A stretch of DNA of 64,000 nucleotides from NCBI GenBank assembly GCA_009731375.1, contig BJOX01000043.1, positions 53,792 through 117,791 of the forward strand. Reading direction: 5' to 3'. Every line of letters begins with the position of its first letter. Position 1 is the stretch's first letter. A model generated the notes under the pieces. It made no database searches and was not told where the DNA came from. It saw only the letters and a list, made by a program, of their open reading frames with translations. The position numbers were made by a program, and so were the translations under genes. Source of the DNA: Paulinella micropora (lineage: Eukaryota; Cercozoa; Imbricatea; Euglyphida). This document shows, piece after piece, positions 47,048-64,000 of the stretch.

Positions 47048-47154
47048 TAGATATATAGATATATAGATAGATAGATAGATAGATCTATCTATCTATCTAC
47101 CTACCTACCTACCTACCGACCTACCTATCTACCTACCTACCTATCTATCTATCA

Positions 47155-47227
<73 letters not shown>

Positions 47228-47292
47228 CCTACCTACCTACTTACCTACCTACCTACCTACCTACCTACCTATCTACCTACCTTTCTACCTAC

Positions 47293-47362
<70 letters not shown>

Positions 47363-47363
47363 C

Positions 47364-47394
<31 letters not shown>

Positions 47395-47419
47395 CTATAT
47401 CTCTATCTCTATCTCTATC

Positions 47420-47474
<55 letters not shown>

Positions 47475-47484
47475 CTGTGTATCC

Positions 47485-47538
<54 letters not shown>

Positions 47539-47602
47539 ATATCTATCTATCTCTATGTATCCATCTATCTATCTATATATCTAGCTATCTATCTATCTAT
47601 CG

Positions 47603-47693
<91 letters not shown>

Positions 47694-47712
47694 ATATACA
47701 TATATATATATA
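46975..47712. repeat. GATA then TATC/CTAC tetranucleotide array
   Basis: The array switches strand at AGATCTATCT (about 47080), giving a large inverted repeat of GATA/TATC. Confidence 0.95.
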
Positions 47713-47754
47713 TCCTACCTTGTAGTTAAAGAAGCCTTGTCCCGATTTCTCACC

Positions 47755-49105
47755 CGTGCGGCCCGCGTCCACATACTGCTGCAACAAAGGAGCCGGCCTG
47801 AACAATGTGGATAGATAGGTAGGTAGGGTAGGTAGGTAGGTAGGTAGGTGGGTAGGTAGCGTCCACATACTGCTGCAACAAAGGAGCCGGCCTGAACAAA
47901 GTGGATAGATAGGTAGGTAGGGTAGGTAGGTAGGGTAGGTAGGTAGGGTAGGTAGGTAGGGTAGGTGGGTAGGTAGCGTCCACATACTGCTGCAACAAAG
48001 GAGCCGGCCTGAACAATGTGGATAGATAGGTAGGTAGGGTAGGTAGAAAAGGTAGGTAGGTAGGTAGGTAAATAGCGTCGACATACTGCTGCAACAAGGG
48101 AGCCGGCCTGAACAATGCGGATAGATAGGTAGGTAGGGTAGGTAGGTAGGGTAGGTAGGCAGGTGGGTAGGTAGGGTCCACATACTGCTGCAACAAAGGA
48201 GCCGGCCTGAATAATGTGGATAGATAGGTAGGTAGGGTAGGTAGGTAGGGTGGGTAGGTAGGTAAGTAGGTAGGTAGGTAAGCAGGTAGGTAGGTGGGTA
48301 GGTAGGTAGGTAGGTAGGTAGGTAGGTAGGTAGGTAAATAGCGTCGACATACTGCTGCAACAACGGAGCCGGCCTCAAGAATGTAGATAGATAGGTAGGT
48401 AGGGTAGGTAGGTAGGGTAGGTAGGTAGGTAAGTAGGTAAGTAGGTAAGTAGGTAAGTAGGTAGGTAGGTAGGTAGGTAGGTAAATAGCGTCGACAAACT
48501 GCTGCAATAACGGAGCCGGCCTGAAGAATGTAGATAGGTAGGTAGGTAGGATAGGTAGGTAGGTAGGTAGGTAGGTAGGTAGGTAGGTAGCGTCGACATA
48601 CTGCTGCAACAAGGGAGCCGGCCTGAACAATGTGGATAGATAGGTAGGTAGGGTAGGTAGGTAGGTAGGTAGGTAGGTAGGTGGGTAGGTAGCGTCCACA
48701 TACTGCTGCAACAAAGGAGCCGGCCTGAACAATGTGGATAGATAGGTAGGTAGGGTAGGTGGGTAGGTAGGCAGGTAGGTAGGTAGGTAGGTAGGTAGGT
48801 AGGTAGGTAGCATCGACATACTGCTGCAACAACGGAGCCGGCCTGAAAAATGTAGATAGAAGGTAGATAGGTAGGTAGGTAGGTAGGTAGGTAGGTAGGT
48901 AGGTAGGTAAGTAGGTAAATAGGAAGGTAGGTAGGTAGGTAGGTAGGTAGGTAGGTAGGTAGGTAGCGTCGACATACTGCTGCAACAACGGAGCCGGCCT
49001 GAAGAATGTAGATAGGTAGGTAGGTAGGTAGGGTAGGTAGGTAGGGTAGGGTAGGGTAGGGTAGGTAGGTAGGTAGGTAGGTAGGTAGGTAGGTAGGTAG
49101 GTAGG

Positions 49106-49180
<75 letters not shown>

Positions 49181-49195
49181 ACCTGTACTTGGAGT
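47755..49195. repeat. 11-copy minisatellite with (GGTA)n spacers
   Basis: A core of about 45 bases (ACATACTGCTGCAACAAAGG ... AGCCGGCCTGAA) recurs at about 47770, 47862, 47980, 48079, 48178, 48346, 48493, 48596, 48697, 48815 and 48969, separated by 50-120 bases of GGTA/GATA units. Long frames of Tyr-Leu-Pro-Thr on the minus strand are by-products. Confidence 0.9.
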
Positions 49196-49263
49196 CTTTG
49201 AAGCCTTCAAACAGCACGTTCATAATCGCCAACACAGTGTCCAAGCCAATGAAGTCTAAACAA

Positions 49264-49327
<64 letters not shown>

Positions 49328-50071
49328 GTGCTTCTCTGTCAATGGCTGATGCAAATCTGCACATGCGCCTCCATCGTCTCACCNNNNNNNNNNNNNNNNN
49401 NNNNNNNNNNNNNNNNNNNNNNNNNNNNNNNNNNNNNNNNNNNNNNNNNNNNNNNNNNNNNNNNNNNNNNNNNNNNNNNNNNNNNNNNNNNNNNNNNNNN
49501 NNNNNNNNNNNNNNNNNNNNNNNNNNNNNNNNNNNNNNNNNNNNNNNNNNNNNNNNNNNNNNNNNNNNNNNNNNNNNNNNNNNNNNNNNNNNNNNNNNNT
49601 AATACGATAATAATGATAATAAATAATAATACTATATCTGAGGCGTACTGATGCAGCTAATGGCATATCCTCAACGGACATAAGCCTCCAATACCCTTGT
49701 TCGAGGTCCTCCACCCCCCCGTGTCAGTCTCTCGCCTGATGATCGGGGCCACCGATGGAGCTCCTGAGGGCAAGACTGCACTAAGCCGAGGTTATTCCGC
49801 AGTCCCAGCAACCTCTTGCAAGACGTCACCGAATGTGCAAGTGCATACACCAAGCGCGGTTGCTAGAGCTGCCTCGAAACCCCACCCATAACAATCTGGT
49901 GTCTGCTGGGTCCTGGGCTATCAACCAGCATATGCGGAGTTTAAGATCTTTTACGCGCGCAACGACCCTCCTCCCCAGCATCTACCACCAAAGGGTTATG
50001 AGTTGGCGTCACAGTTTAACGCCTTGAGGCCATTGGGCTGGAACTCTGTTTAGCAAGTGTGACTAGGTTTT

Positions 50072-50118
<47 letters not shown>

Positions 50119-50205
50119 CAGCACGTTCATAATCGCCAACACAGTGTCCAAGCCAAGAAGTCTAAATTGAAAAATAATAAAAATAAAAATAATAATAATA
50201 ATAAC

Positions 50206-50268
<63 letters not shown>

Positions 50269-50275
50269 GATGATG

Positions 50276-50331
<56 letters not shown>

Positions 50332-50393
50332 TTCCTCTAAGGCATACTGACGCAGCTGATGGTACGATCCGTTTCCGGACATGAATAATAATG

Positions 50394-50462
<69 letters not shown>

Positions 50463-50496
50463 GTTTCCAACCAAATGAAGTCTAAATATAATAATG

Positions 50497-50553
<57 letters not shown>

Positions 50554-50620
50554 GTGCTTCTCTGTCAATGGCTGATGCAAATCTGCACATGCGCCTCCAT
50601 CGTCTCACCCGNNNNNNNNN
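49196..50620 (-). mobile_element. SINE-type repeat copies with (AAT)n tails
   Basis: GCACGTTCATAATCGCCAAC units at 49212 and 50121 run into AAT arrays. AGTGCTTCTCTGTCAATGGC units at 49328 and 50553 run to CCATCGTCTCACC just before N gaps (49384-49599; 50612-50799). The second unit is the complement of the 3' module of the SINE at 12042-12096. The gaps probably replaced the tRNA-like heads. The unique piece 49630-50040 holds no gene I can support. Confidence 0.65.
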
Positions 50621-50927
50621 NNNNNNNNNNNNNNNNNNNNNNNNNNNNNNNNNNNNNNNNNNNNNNNNNNNNNNNNNNNNNNNNNNNNNNNNNNNNNNNN
50701 NNNNNNNNNNNNNNNNNNNNNNNNNNNNNNNNNNNNNNNNNNNNNNNNNNNNNNNNNNNNNNNNNNNNNNNNNNNNNNNNNNNNNNNNNNNNNNNNNNNA
50801 TCCAGTCCTCCATTCCATAAGGAAAGTCTCCACACCAATCGGTGGAATAAAGGAAGTGACGGCATAGAACATTACTCTAGGAGCTTTATACCAATCAGCC
50901 CATGGAAAGGACCGATGGCCTATGTAC

Positions 50928-50931
50928 TCCC

Positions 50932-50989
<58 letters not shown>

Positions 50990-51018
50990 CTATCTATCTA
51001 TCTATCTATAGCTATCTT

Positions 51019-51049
<31 letters not shown>

Positions 51050-51052
51050 GCA

Positions 51053-51130
<78 letters not shown>

Positions 51131-51210
51131 CCTACCTACCTACCTACCTACCTACCTATCCATCCATCTGTCCGTATGCATCTACCTAGGTCGATTCCNN
51201 NNNNNNNNTC

Positions 51211-51277
<67 letters not shown>

Positions 51278-51318
51278 CCTACCTACCTACCTACCTACCT
51301 ACCTACCTACCTACCTAC

Positions 51319-51349
<31 letters not shown>

Positions 51350-51366
51350 CTATCTATCTATCTACA

Positions 51367-51425
<59 letters not shown>

Positions 51426-51442
51426 GTATCTATGTATCTATG

Positions 51443-51482
<40 letters not shown>

Positions 51483-51499
51483 AATCTATCAATCTATCA

Positions 51500-51558
<59 letters not shown>

Positions 51559-51575
51559 CATCCATCTATCTATCC

Positions 51576-51637
<62 letters not shown>
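50928..51637. repeat. (AAT)n then (TATC)n/(CTAC)n array with a 10-N gap
   Basis: Tetranucleotides on both sides of the gap at 51199-51208; a second 10-N gap is at 51638-51647. Confidence 0.95.
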
Positions 51638-51761
51638 NNNNNNNNNNTTTGAAATTGGTGCCATCTGTCGACAGACAGAGAATTAGGGGATGGTGTTGGT
51701 GTGCTGGGCCCGTGGTGGGGTGCCTTATGTGTGCCTAGCCATACGCCTATAAGTCACATGC

Positions 51762-52112
51762 CGAAATAGCGACGGGAAGCACAATCCTGTTCCCTCAGGG
51801 TGCCCTTTCTCGCTTGTTGAGCCCGGAATAAAACCCACAGTGCTCTGTCGGTTTATACTAGACTGTCGAACAGTCTCGAAACTCCATCTGCTTACTGGGC
51901 CCTCTGTAATGGAGGTGGGAGCTCGTTCTGCAAGGGGCGCTTATGGAACGAGCCCTGGCCCCGCCTGGTACTAGGGAGCTTTGGTATCGCCTGTATCAGT
52001 CCCTTCCGTGCAAACATCACGGCTTAGCTGGGCATCGGGTTAATACTTTACCCACAGACTTCCTGGTTGACGAAATCAGAAGCTCCTTTTTTCTGACATT
52101 AGTCGATATTTC

Positions 52113-52113
<1 letters not shown>
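51762..52113 (+). repeat. 353-bp dispersed repeat, copy 1 (inverted to 63055)
   Basis: CGAAATAGCGACGGGAAGCA ... GTCGATATTTCAT. It is about 99% identical to the complement of 63055-63408 (one substitution and one indel noticed). Both copies border GATA/TATC arrays. No coding signature. Confidence 0.9.
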
Positions 52114-52776
<663 letters not shown>

Positions 52777-52778
<2 letters not shown>

Positions 52779-53250
52779 GAGATGTCGCAAAGGAATGTAG
52801 TCCTTGCAAAGGAACGCAGTTTCACATCAAACAATAATTTGTGTACTGTGCATGTGTCCGGGATGGGAATCACGGGTAGACTGTGTTCTGGAAAAAGAAG
52901 AGGAGGAAGGACGTTGAAGAAAAAGGCAATCTAGGAATGGAGAGTGGGAGGATAAGGAAGAAGAGAAAGAAAAGGAAGCCGTTAGTCCAAGTGTTTTGAG
53001 CACCGTAAGCTTGCGCAAGCTACAATGATGACATTGTATGAGGCCTAAACCCCCGCAGGGACCTAGCCCGGGCTATGCAACACTGGACGGCTATGATGGA
53101 ATGCAGTCACCAATACGGACTAGAGGAAGATTAGTCCAATTTTTGACTGCACAGGAGCGATAAATCGCAAAAGAGCAACGAGCTACGCAGGACGATAGCT
53201 TGAAGCAAAGGGATTTGGATTGGGGATGGGAAAAACCCAAGGCGCGGAAA
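52777..53250 (+). repeat. 474-bp dispersed unit, full copy 1
   Basis: From GATGAGATGTCGCAAAGGAA to CCCAAGGCGCGGAAA. Practically identical to 59747-60220. Truncated copies are at 53612-53750, 57167-57244 and 58106-58460. Confidence 0.9.
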
Positions 53251-53356
53251 CATCGATGAACAGAGAACGATACCATGCCGCGAGCCCCGCATTCGATTGG
53301 TCGAAGGTGGCAGGTCCACCCGTTGTCCTCGATTTGAGATTTGAGCTTGTTGTATC

Positions 53357-53359
<3 letters not shown>

Positions 53360-53420
<61 letters not shown>

Positions 53421-53433
53421 GGATGGATAGACG

Positions 53434-53484
<51 letters not shown>

Positions 53485-53611
53485 GGATGGATGGATGGAT
53501 AGATGGATAGATAGATAGATAGATAGATAGACAGATATTCATTCACATTCCTGCCAGACGGAAGGGGCCTGTTTGATAGAGATAGATGGCTAGATGGCTA
53601 GATAGATAGAT
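53360..53611. repeat. (GATA)n array
   Basis: GATA with GATG variants, with one short unique island (53540-53575). Confidence 0.95.
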
Positions 53612-53751
53612 AGATGAGATGTCGCAAAGGAATGTAGTCCTTGCAAAGGAACGCAGTTTCACATCAAACAATAATTTGTGTACTGTGCATGTGTCCGGGA
53701 TGGGAATCACGGGTAGACTGTGTTCTGGAAAAAGAAGAGGAGGAAGGACGT

Positions 53752-53779
<28 letters not shown>

Positions 53780-53801
<22 letters not shown>

Positions 53802-53843
53802 CATACCTGCGAGACGTAACGGTCCCATCGGCATCGCACATCC

Positions 53844-53910
<67 letters not shown>

Positions 53911-54061
53911 GTAGGTAGATAGGTAGGTAGATAGATAGATAGATAGAAAGACCCGCCAGACGTAACGGTCCCATCGGCATCGCACATCCAAGCTTCATAG
54001 TATTATCAATATCTTCAATCTAAATATACGTACACATATATATATATGTATATATATATAA

Positions 54062-54095
<34 letters not shown>

Positions 54096-54104
54096 TATAT
54101 ATAA

Positions 54105-54137
<33 letters not shown>

Positions 54138-54219
54138 CAGGCATGGTACATCCAAGCTTCATAGTATTATCAATATCTTCAACCTAAATATACGTACATA
54201 GATAGAAAGATAGATAGAT

Positions 54220-54280
<61 letters not shown>

Positions 54281-54409
54281 AACAGATAGATAGATAGATA
54301 GATAGATAGACAGGCATGGTACATCCAGCTTCATAGTAATATCAGTATCTTCAGCCTAAATATACGTACATAGATAGATAGATAGAAAGATAGACAGATA
54401 GATAGATAA

Positions 54410-54446
<37 letters not shown>

Positions 54447-54450
54447 AGTG

Positions 54451-54509
<59 letters not shown>

Positions 54510-54578
54510 CGATAGATAGACAGGCATGGTACATCCAAGCTTCATAGTATTATCAATATCTTCAACCTAAATATACGT

Positions 54579-54657
<79 letters not shown>

Positions 54658-54716
54658 CAGGCATGGTACATCCAAGCTTCATAGTATTATCATATCTACA
54701 ACCTAAATATACGTAC

Positions 54717-54766
<50 letters not shown>

Positions 54767-54800
54767 TTATAGATTTATAGATAGATAGATAATCATATTA
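53780..54800. repeat. minisatellite: about 60-bp core alternating with GATA arrays
   Basis: A core (CATGGTACATCCAAGCTTCA ... CCTAAATATACGTACA) occurs at about 53985, 54140, 54314, 54527 and 54661 with a variant at 54795. An upstream core (GACGTAACGGTCCCATCGGC) occurs at 53814 and 53959. GATA arrays fill all spaces. Confidence 0.85.
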
Positions 54801-54837
54801 TGAATATCTTCGACCTGCATATACGTACATATATAGA

Positions 54838-55915
54838 CACATCTTTCTACCTACCTATCTATCTACGTACCTACGTACCTACCCACCTACCAACCTACCA
54901 ACCTACCTACCTACCTACCGACCTACCTACCCACCTACCGACCTGCCTACCGACCTACCTACCTACCTACACCTACTACCTACCTACCTACCTACCTACC
55001 GACCTGCCTACCTACCGACCTACCGACCTACCTACCTACCTACCTATGTGATCACTTACCTACCTACCTACCTACCTACTTACCTACCTACCTACCTACC
55101 TACCTATGTGATCACCGACCGTCCTACCTACCTACCTACCTACCTACCTATGTGATCACCGACCTACCTACCTACCTACCTGCCTACCTACCTAGCTACC
55201 TACCTACCTACCTACCTACCTACCTACCTATGTGATCACCTACCTACCTACCTACCTACCTACCTACCTACCTTCCTGCCTGCCTGCCTACCTACCTACC
55301 TACCTATGTGATCACCTACCTACCTACCTACCTGCCTGCCTACCTACCTACTTACCTATGTGATTAGGTGGGTAGGTAGGCAGGTAGGTGATCACATATC
55401 TGGAACATACCGTGGCAGTCCCTTCTTGTAGCACCAGAATGGCTTCGTTGATGTAGGGCATTAGCAGGGTAGGTAGGTAGGTAGGTAGGTAGGTAGGTGA
55501 TCACATAGGTAGGTAGGTAGGTAGGTAGGTAGGTAGGTGATCACATATCAGCAACATACCGTCGCAGTCCCTTCTTGTAGCACCAGAATGGCTTCGTTGA
55601 TGTAGGGCATTAGCAGGGTAGGTAGGTAGGTAGATAGGTAGGTAGGGAGGTAGGTGATCACATAGGTAGGTAGGTAGGTAGGTAGGTAGGTAGGTAGGTA
55701 GGTGATCAGGTAGGTAGGTAGGTAGGTAGGTGATCACATAGGTAGGTAGGTAGGTAGATAGGTAGGTAGGTAGGTAGGTAGGTAGGTAGGTAGGTAGGTA
55801 GGTAGGTAGGTTGATCACATATCAGCAACATACCGTCGCGGTCCCTTCTTGTAGCACCAGAATGGCTTCGTTGATGTAGGGCATTAGCAGACGGTTTGCA
55901 ATGAAACCTACGTAC
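54838..55915. repeat. (CCTA)n/(GGTA)n arrays with GTGATCAC palindromes
   Basis: TATGTGATCACC interrupts CCTA repeats at intervals of about 40-80 bases on the left half, and GGTGATCACATA on the right half. A 78-base unit (ACATACCGTCGCAGTCCCTT ... GGGCATTAGCAG) occurs three times (55408, 55557, 55830). Confidence 0.85.
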
Positions 55916-55929
55916 ATAGATATGAAGAA

Positions 55930-59746
<3,817 letters not shown>

Positions 59747-60219
59747 ATGAGATGTCGCAAAGGAATGTAGTCCTTGCAAAGGAACGCAGTTTCACATCAA
59801 ACAATAATTTGTGTACTGTGCATGTGTCCGGGATGGGAATCACGGGTAGACTGTGTTCTGGAAAAAGAAGAGGAGGAAGGACGTTGAAGAAAAAGGCAAT
59901 CTAGGAATGGAGAGTGGGAGGATAAGGAAGAAGAGAAAGAAAAGGAAGCCGTTAGTCCAAGTGTTTTGAGCACCGTAAGCTTGCGCAAGCTACAATGATG
60001 ACATTGTATGAGGCCTAAACCCCCGCAGGGACCTAGCCCGGGCTATGCAACACTGGACGGCTATGATGGAATGCAGTCACCAATACGGACTAGAGGAAGA
60101 TTAGTCCAATTTTTGACTGCACAGGAGCGATAAATCGCAAAAGAGCAACGAGCTACGCAGGAGGATAGCTTGAAGCAAAGGGATTTGGATTGGGGATGGG
60201 AAAAACCCAAGGCGCGGAA

Positions 60220-60220
<1 letters not shown>
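59747..60220 (+). repeat. 474-bp dispersed unit, full copy 2
   Basis: Same boundaries as 52777-53250. I noticed a single difference (CAGGAGGATAG against CAGGACGATAG). GATA follows directly on the right, where copy 1 continues into unique sequence. Confidence 0.9.
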
Positions 60221-61130
<910 letters not shown>

Positions 61131-61237
61131 AGAGATAATCTCTACAATCTGCATCTTGGTGACGGGCTGGAAAAAATGCATACCTAAAAGAAAAACACAA
61201 TGAGCGCACATACACACATATATAAAAGAAAAACACA

Positions 61238-61273
<36 letters not shown>

Positions 61274-61324
61274 TACATATACACAGCTAGACATGCCGTT
61301 TCGGGTGACAGGTGGGGAAATCAA

Positions 61325-61398
<74 letters not shown>

Positions 61399-61459
61399 TT
61401 ATAATAATAATTATAACAATAATAAATAAAATTAAATAGAGTGTTAAAAAAAATCAAAA

Positions 61460-61512
<53 letters not shown>

Positions 61513-61581
61513 ATAGATAAATAAATAAATAAATAAATGAATAAATGAATAAATAAATAAATGAATGAATAAATAAACAAA

Positions 61582-61632
<51 letters not shown>

Positions 61633-61703
61633 ATGGCATACTTAATTACACACTCATAGACACATGCACACACATACACATGTATTTTGGTGAGTGGTTA
61701 AAA

Positions 61704-61766
<63 letters not shown>

Positions 61767-61791
61767 ATGAATAAATGAATAAATGAACAAA

Positions 61792-61866
<75 letters not shown>

Positions 61867-62022
61867 ATAGATGAATAAATATATAAATAAAAATAAAAAT
61901 AAAAATAAAAATAAAAATAAAAAAATAACAATAAATGCATGCCTCAAATACATATGCATAGACACATACATACACGTAGATATGCATGAATGGCTCGGGT
62001 TGACAAAAAAAANNNNNNNNNN

Positions 62023-62062
<40 letters not shown>

Positions 62063-62200
62063 GAAAATGCGTACCTAAAAGACACGCAACACACATAGGA
62101 AAATACACACACACACGAGTTGACACATACAGACACATACATGCATTTTTGCTCACTTTTTGAATAAAACAAACATAACAAGATAGAAAGAAGATAAATG
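61131..62200. repeat. TA, AAT and AAAT arrays
   Basis: AAT at 61323-61396; AAAT/AAATG tetramers at 61460-61635 and 61702-61925. Unique islands of about 60-100 bases (CGTACCTAAAAGACACGCAA at 62070, GCATACCTAAAAGAAAAACA at 61177) are related. 10-N gap at 62013. Confidence 0.9.
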
Positions 62201-62265
62201 GATAGATGGATGGATGGATGGATGGATGGATGGGTAGGTGAATAGATAGATAGATAGATAGTTAT

Positions 62266-62341
<76 letters not shown>

Positions 62342-62404
62342 GTAGGTAGGTAGGTAGGTGTGTAGATAGATGGATAGGTGGAGAGATGGATAGATGGATA
62401 GATG

Positions 62405-62473
<69 letters not shown>

Positions 62474-62486
62474 GTAGGTAGGTAGG

Positions 62487-62565
<79 letters not shown>

Positions 62566-62628
62566 GTAGGTAGGTAGGTAGGTGTGTAGATAGATGGATA
62601 GGTGGAGAGATGGATAGATGGATAGATG

Positions 62629-62683
<55 letters not shown>

Positions 62684-62765
62684 GGATAGATAGATAGATA
62701 GGTAGGTAGATAGATAGGTAGATGGAAAGATAAAAAGTTTACACACACACACACACACATATATT

Positions 62766-62810
<45 letters not shown>

Positions 62811-62991
62811 TATATACATATATATACATATATATACATATATATATAGAAAAATATATATGTATATATATATGTATATATTATATCTATAGATAGATAG
62901 ACTGGTAGGTAGGTTGGTAGATAGGTAAGTGGATAGATGGATAGATAGATAGATAGATGGATACATACAATGTTATCCGGACGTGCCGAGG

Positions 62992-63054
<63 letters not shown>
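62200..63054. repeat. GATA/GGTA arrays, (TA)n
   Basis: An internal duplication of about 230 bases (GATGGATAGGTGGAGAGATG at 62367 and 62591) lies within GATA. TA/CATA at 62757-62890. The island TACAATGTTATCCGGACGTG at 62966 has a relative at 63600. Confidence 0.9.
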
Positions 63055-63056
<2 letters not shown>

Positions 63057-63408
63057 GAAATATCGACTAATGTCAGAAAAAAGGAGCTTCTGATTTCGTC
63101 AACCAGGAAGTCTGTGGGTAAAGTATTAACCCGATGCCCAGCTAAGCCGTGATGTTTGCACGGAAGGGACTGATACAGGCAATACCAAAGCTCCCTAGTA
63201 CCAGGCGGGGCCAGGGCTCGTTCCATAAAGCGCCCCTTGCAGAACGAGCTCCCACCTCCATTACAGAGGGCCCAGTAAGCAGATGGAGTTTCGAGACTGT
63301 TCGACAGTCTAGTATAAACCGACAGAGCACTGTGGGTTTTATTCCGGGCTCAACAAGCGAGAAAGGGCACCCTGAGGGAACAGGATTGTGCTTCCCGTCG
63401 CTATTTCG
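63055..63408 (-). repeat. 353-bp dispersed repeat, copy 2
   Basis: Complement of 51762-52113, bounded by GATA on both sides. Confidence 0.9.
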
Positions 63409-63445
63409 AGATTGATAGATAGATAGATAGATAGATTAGATAGAC

Positions 63446-63496
<51 letters not shown>

Positions 63497-63743
63497 AAGA
63501 TAGATAGATGGATAGATAGAGGCTGGTAGCTTTGGTAATGATATATATATATATATAAAATATATGGTATATATATATAATATGGTATATATATATATAC
63601 CGATAACGTTTTCCGGACGTGTCGAGGAGGCTGCTAGCTTGGTAATGCTAAATACATACATACATACATACATACATACATACATACATACATACATACA
63701 TACATAATATACATACGATACAAATATGCATACATACATACAT

Positions 63744-63842
<99 letters not shown>

Positions 63843-64000
63843 CATGCATACATACATACATACCTAATGACATACATACATACATACATACATATATACA
63901 TGCATACATACATACATACCTAATGGATGAAGTGTTGGTGGCTAGGATAGTCATACATACATACATACATACATACATACATACATACACATACATACAT
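63409..64000. repeat. GATA, TA and CATA arrays to the window end
   Basis: CATA/CATACATG units from 63650 on, with a repeated island CTAATGGATGAAGTG-like at 63920. No gene. Confidence 0.95.

Noticed and set aside
47755-49020. CRISPR array
   Set aside because: Repeats of 45 bases are separated by spacers that are themselves tetranucleotide repeats of variable length; eukaryotic context and no cas genes.

Overview
The window looks like nuclear DNA of a unicellular photosynthetic eukaryote, most likely an alga. It is packed with simple repeats and carries intron-containing genes (a class-3 lipase with splice-site-consistent exons), a tRNA-derived SINE, foldback elements and a one-helix chlorophyll-binding (HLIP/OHP-type) retrocopy. 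I cannot name the species. Runs of N (seven of exactly 10 N and several longer) show it is a gapped scaffold.

Region 1 (1-16790) is host DNA. It holds a Sel1-repeat (TPR-like) pseudogene with a divergent inverted relic, then a leftward multi-exon gene (about 12.7 to 4.0 kb). The core of that gene is an alpha/beta-hydrolase class-3 lipase and its introns are filled with microsatellites. A foldback element with a 4-bp target duplication sits at 7416-7623, a second foldback at 13513-13811, and a SINE at 11829-12096.

Region 2 (16791-37713) is the main object: a 20.9-kb integrated Polinton-like virus (PLV/Maverick/virophage realm). It has about 0.3-kb terminal inverted repeats and a 6-bp CATTAC target duplication, and it lies in an ATTAC pentanucleotide satellite. 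Leftward genes: minor capsid/penton candidate, major capsid protein, beta-rich structural proteins, a Q/P-rich protein, a coiled-coil protein, a small basic Gly-rich protein, an A32/FtsK-type packaging ATPase, a TM protein, a long trimeric fibre with a C-terminal S74 chaperone, a second coiled-coil protein and a protein-primed family B DNA polymerase. Rightward genes: two ExoX-C-like small proteins, a Cys-rich secreted candidate, a charged protein and an rve (DDE) integrase. Replication (PolB), integration (rve), packaging (ATPase) and virion genes are all represented. I see no adenain-type protease and no helicase. Most genes carry stops or frameshifts, and the ATPase is split by a 217-bp MITE that has a second copy in the host at 44952, so this copy is a decaying endogenous virus. 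Shared intergenic signals survive: a TATA-like module containing the inverted repeat AAATCGCGAGCGATTT, a GTGCGNAGCACG hairpin just before start codons, and a 3' motif TGATATTTTGTTCTGAC whose TGA is sometimes the stop codon itself.

Region 3 (37714-64000) is host repeat DNA: pentamer, GAA, GACA, GATA/TATC, GGTA and AAAT arrays. Embedded in it are a 63-aa HLIP-like retrogene with poly(A) and an 8-bp target duplication, an 11-copy minisatellite at 47.76-49.02 kb, a 474-bp dispersed unit repeatedly cut by GATA arrays, and a 353-bp nearly identical inverted pair 11 kb apart (51762 and 63055). No other convincing gene was found in the last 20 kb.
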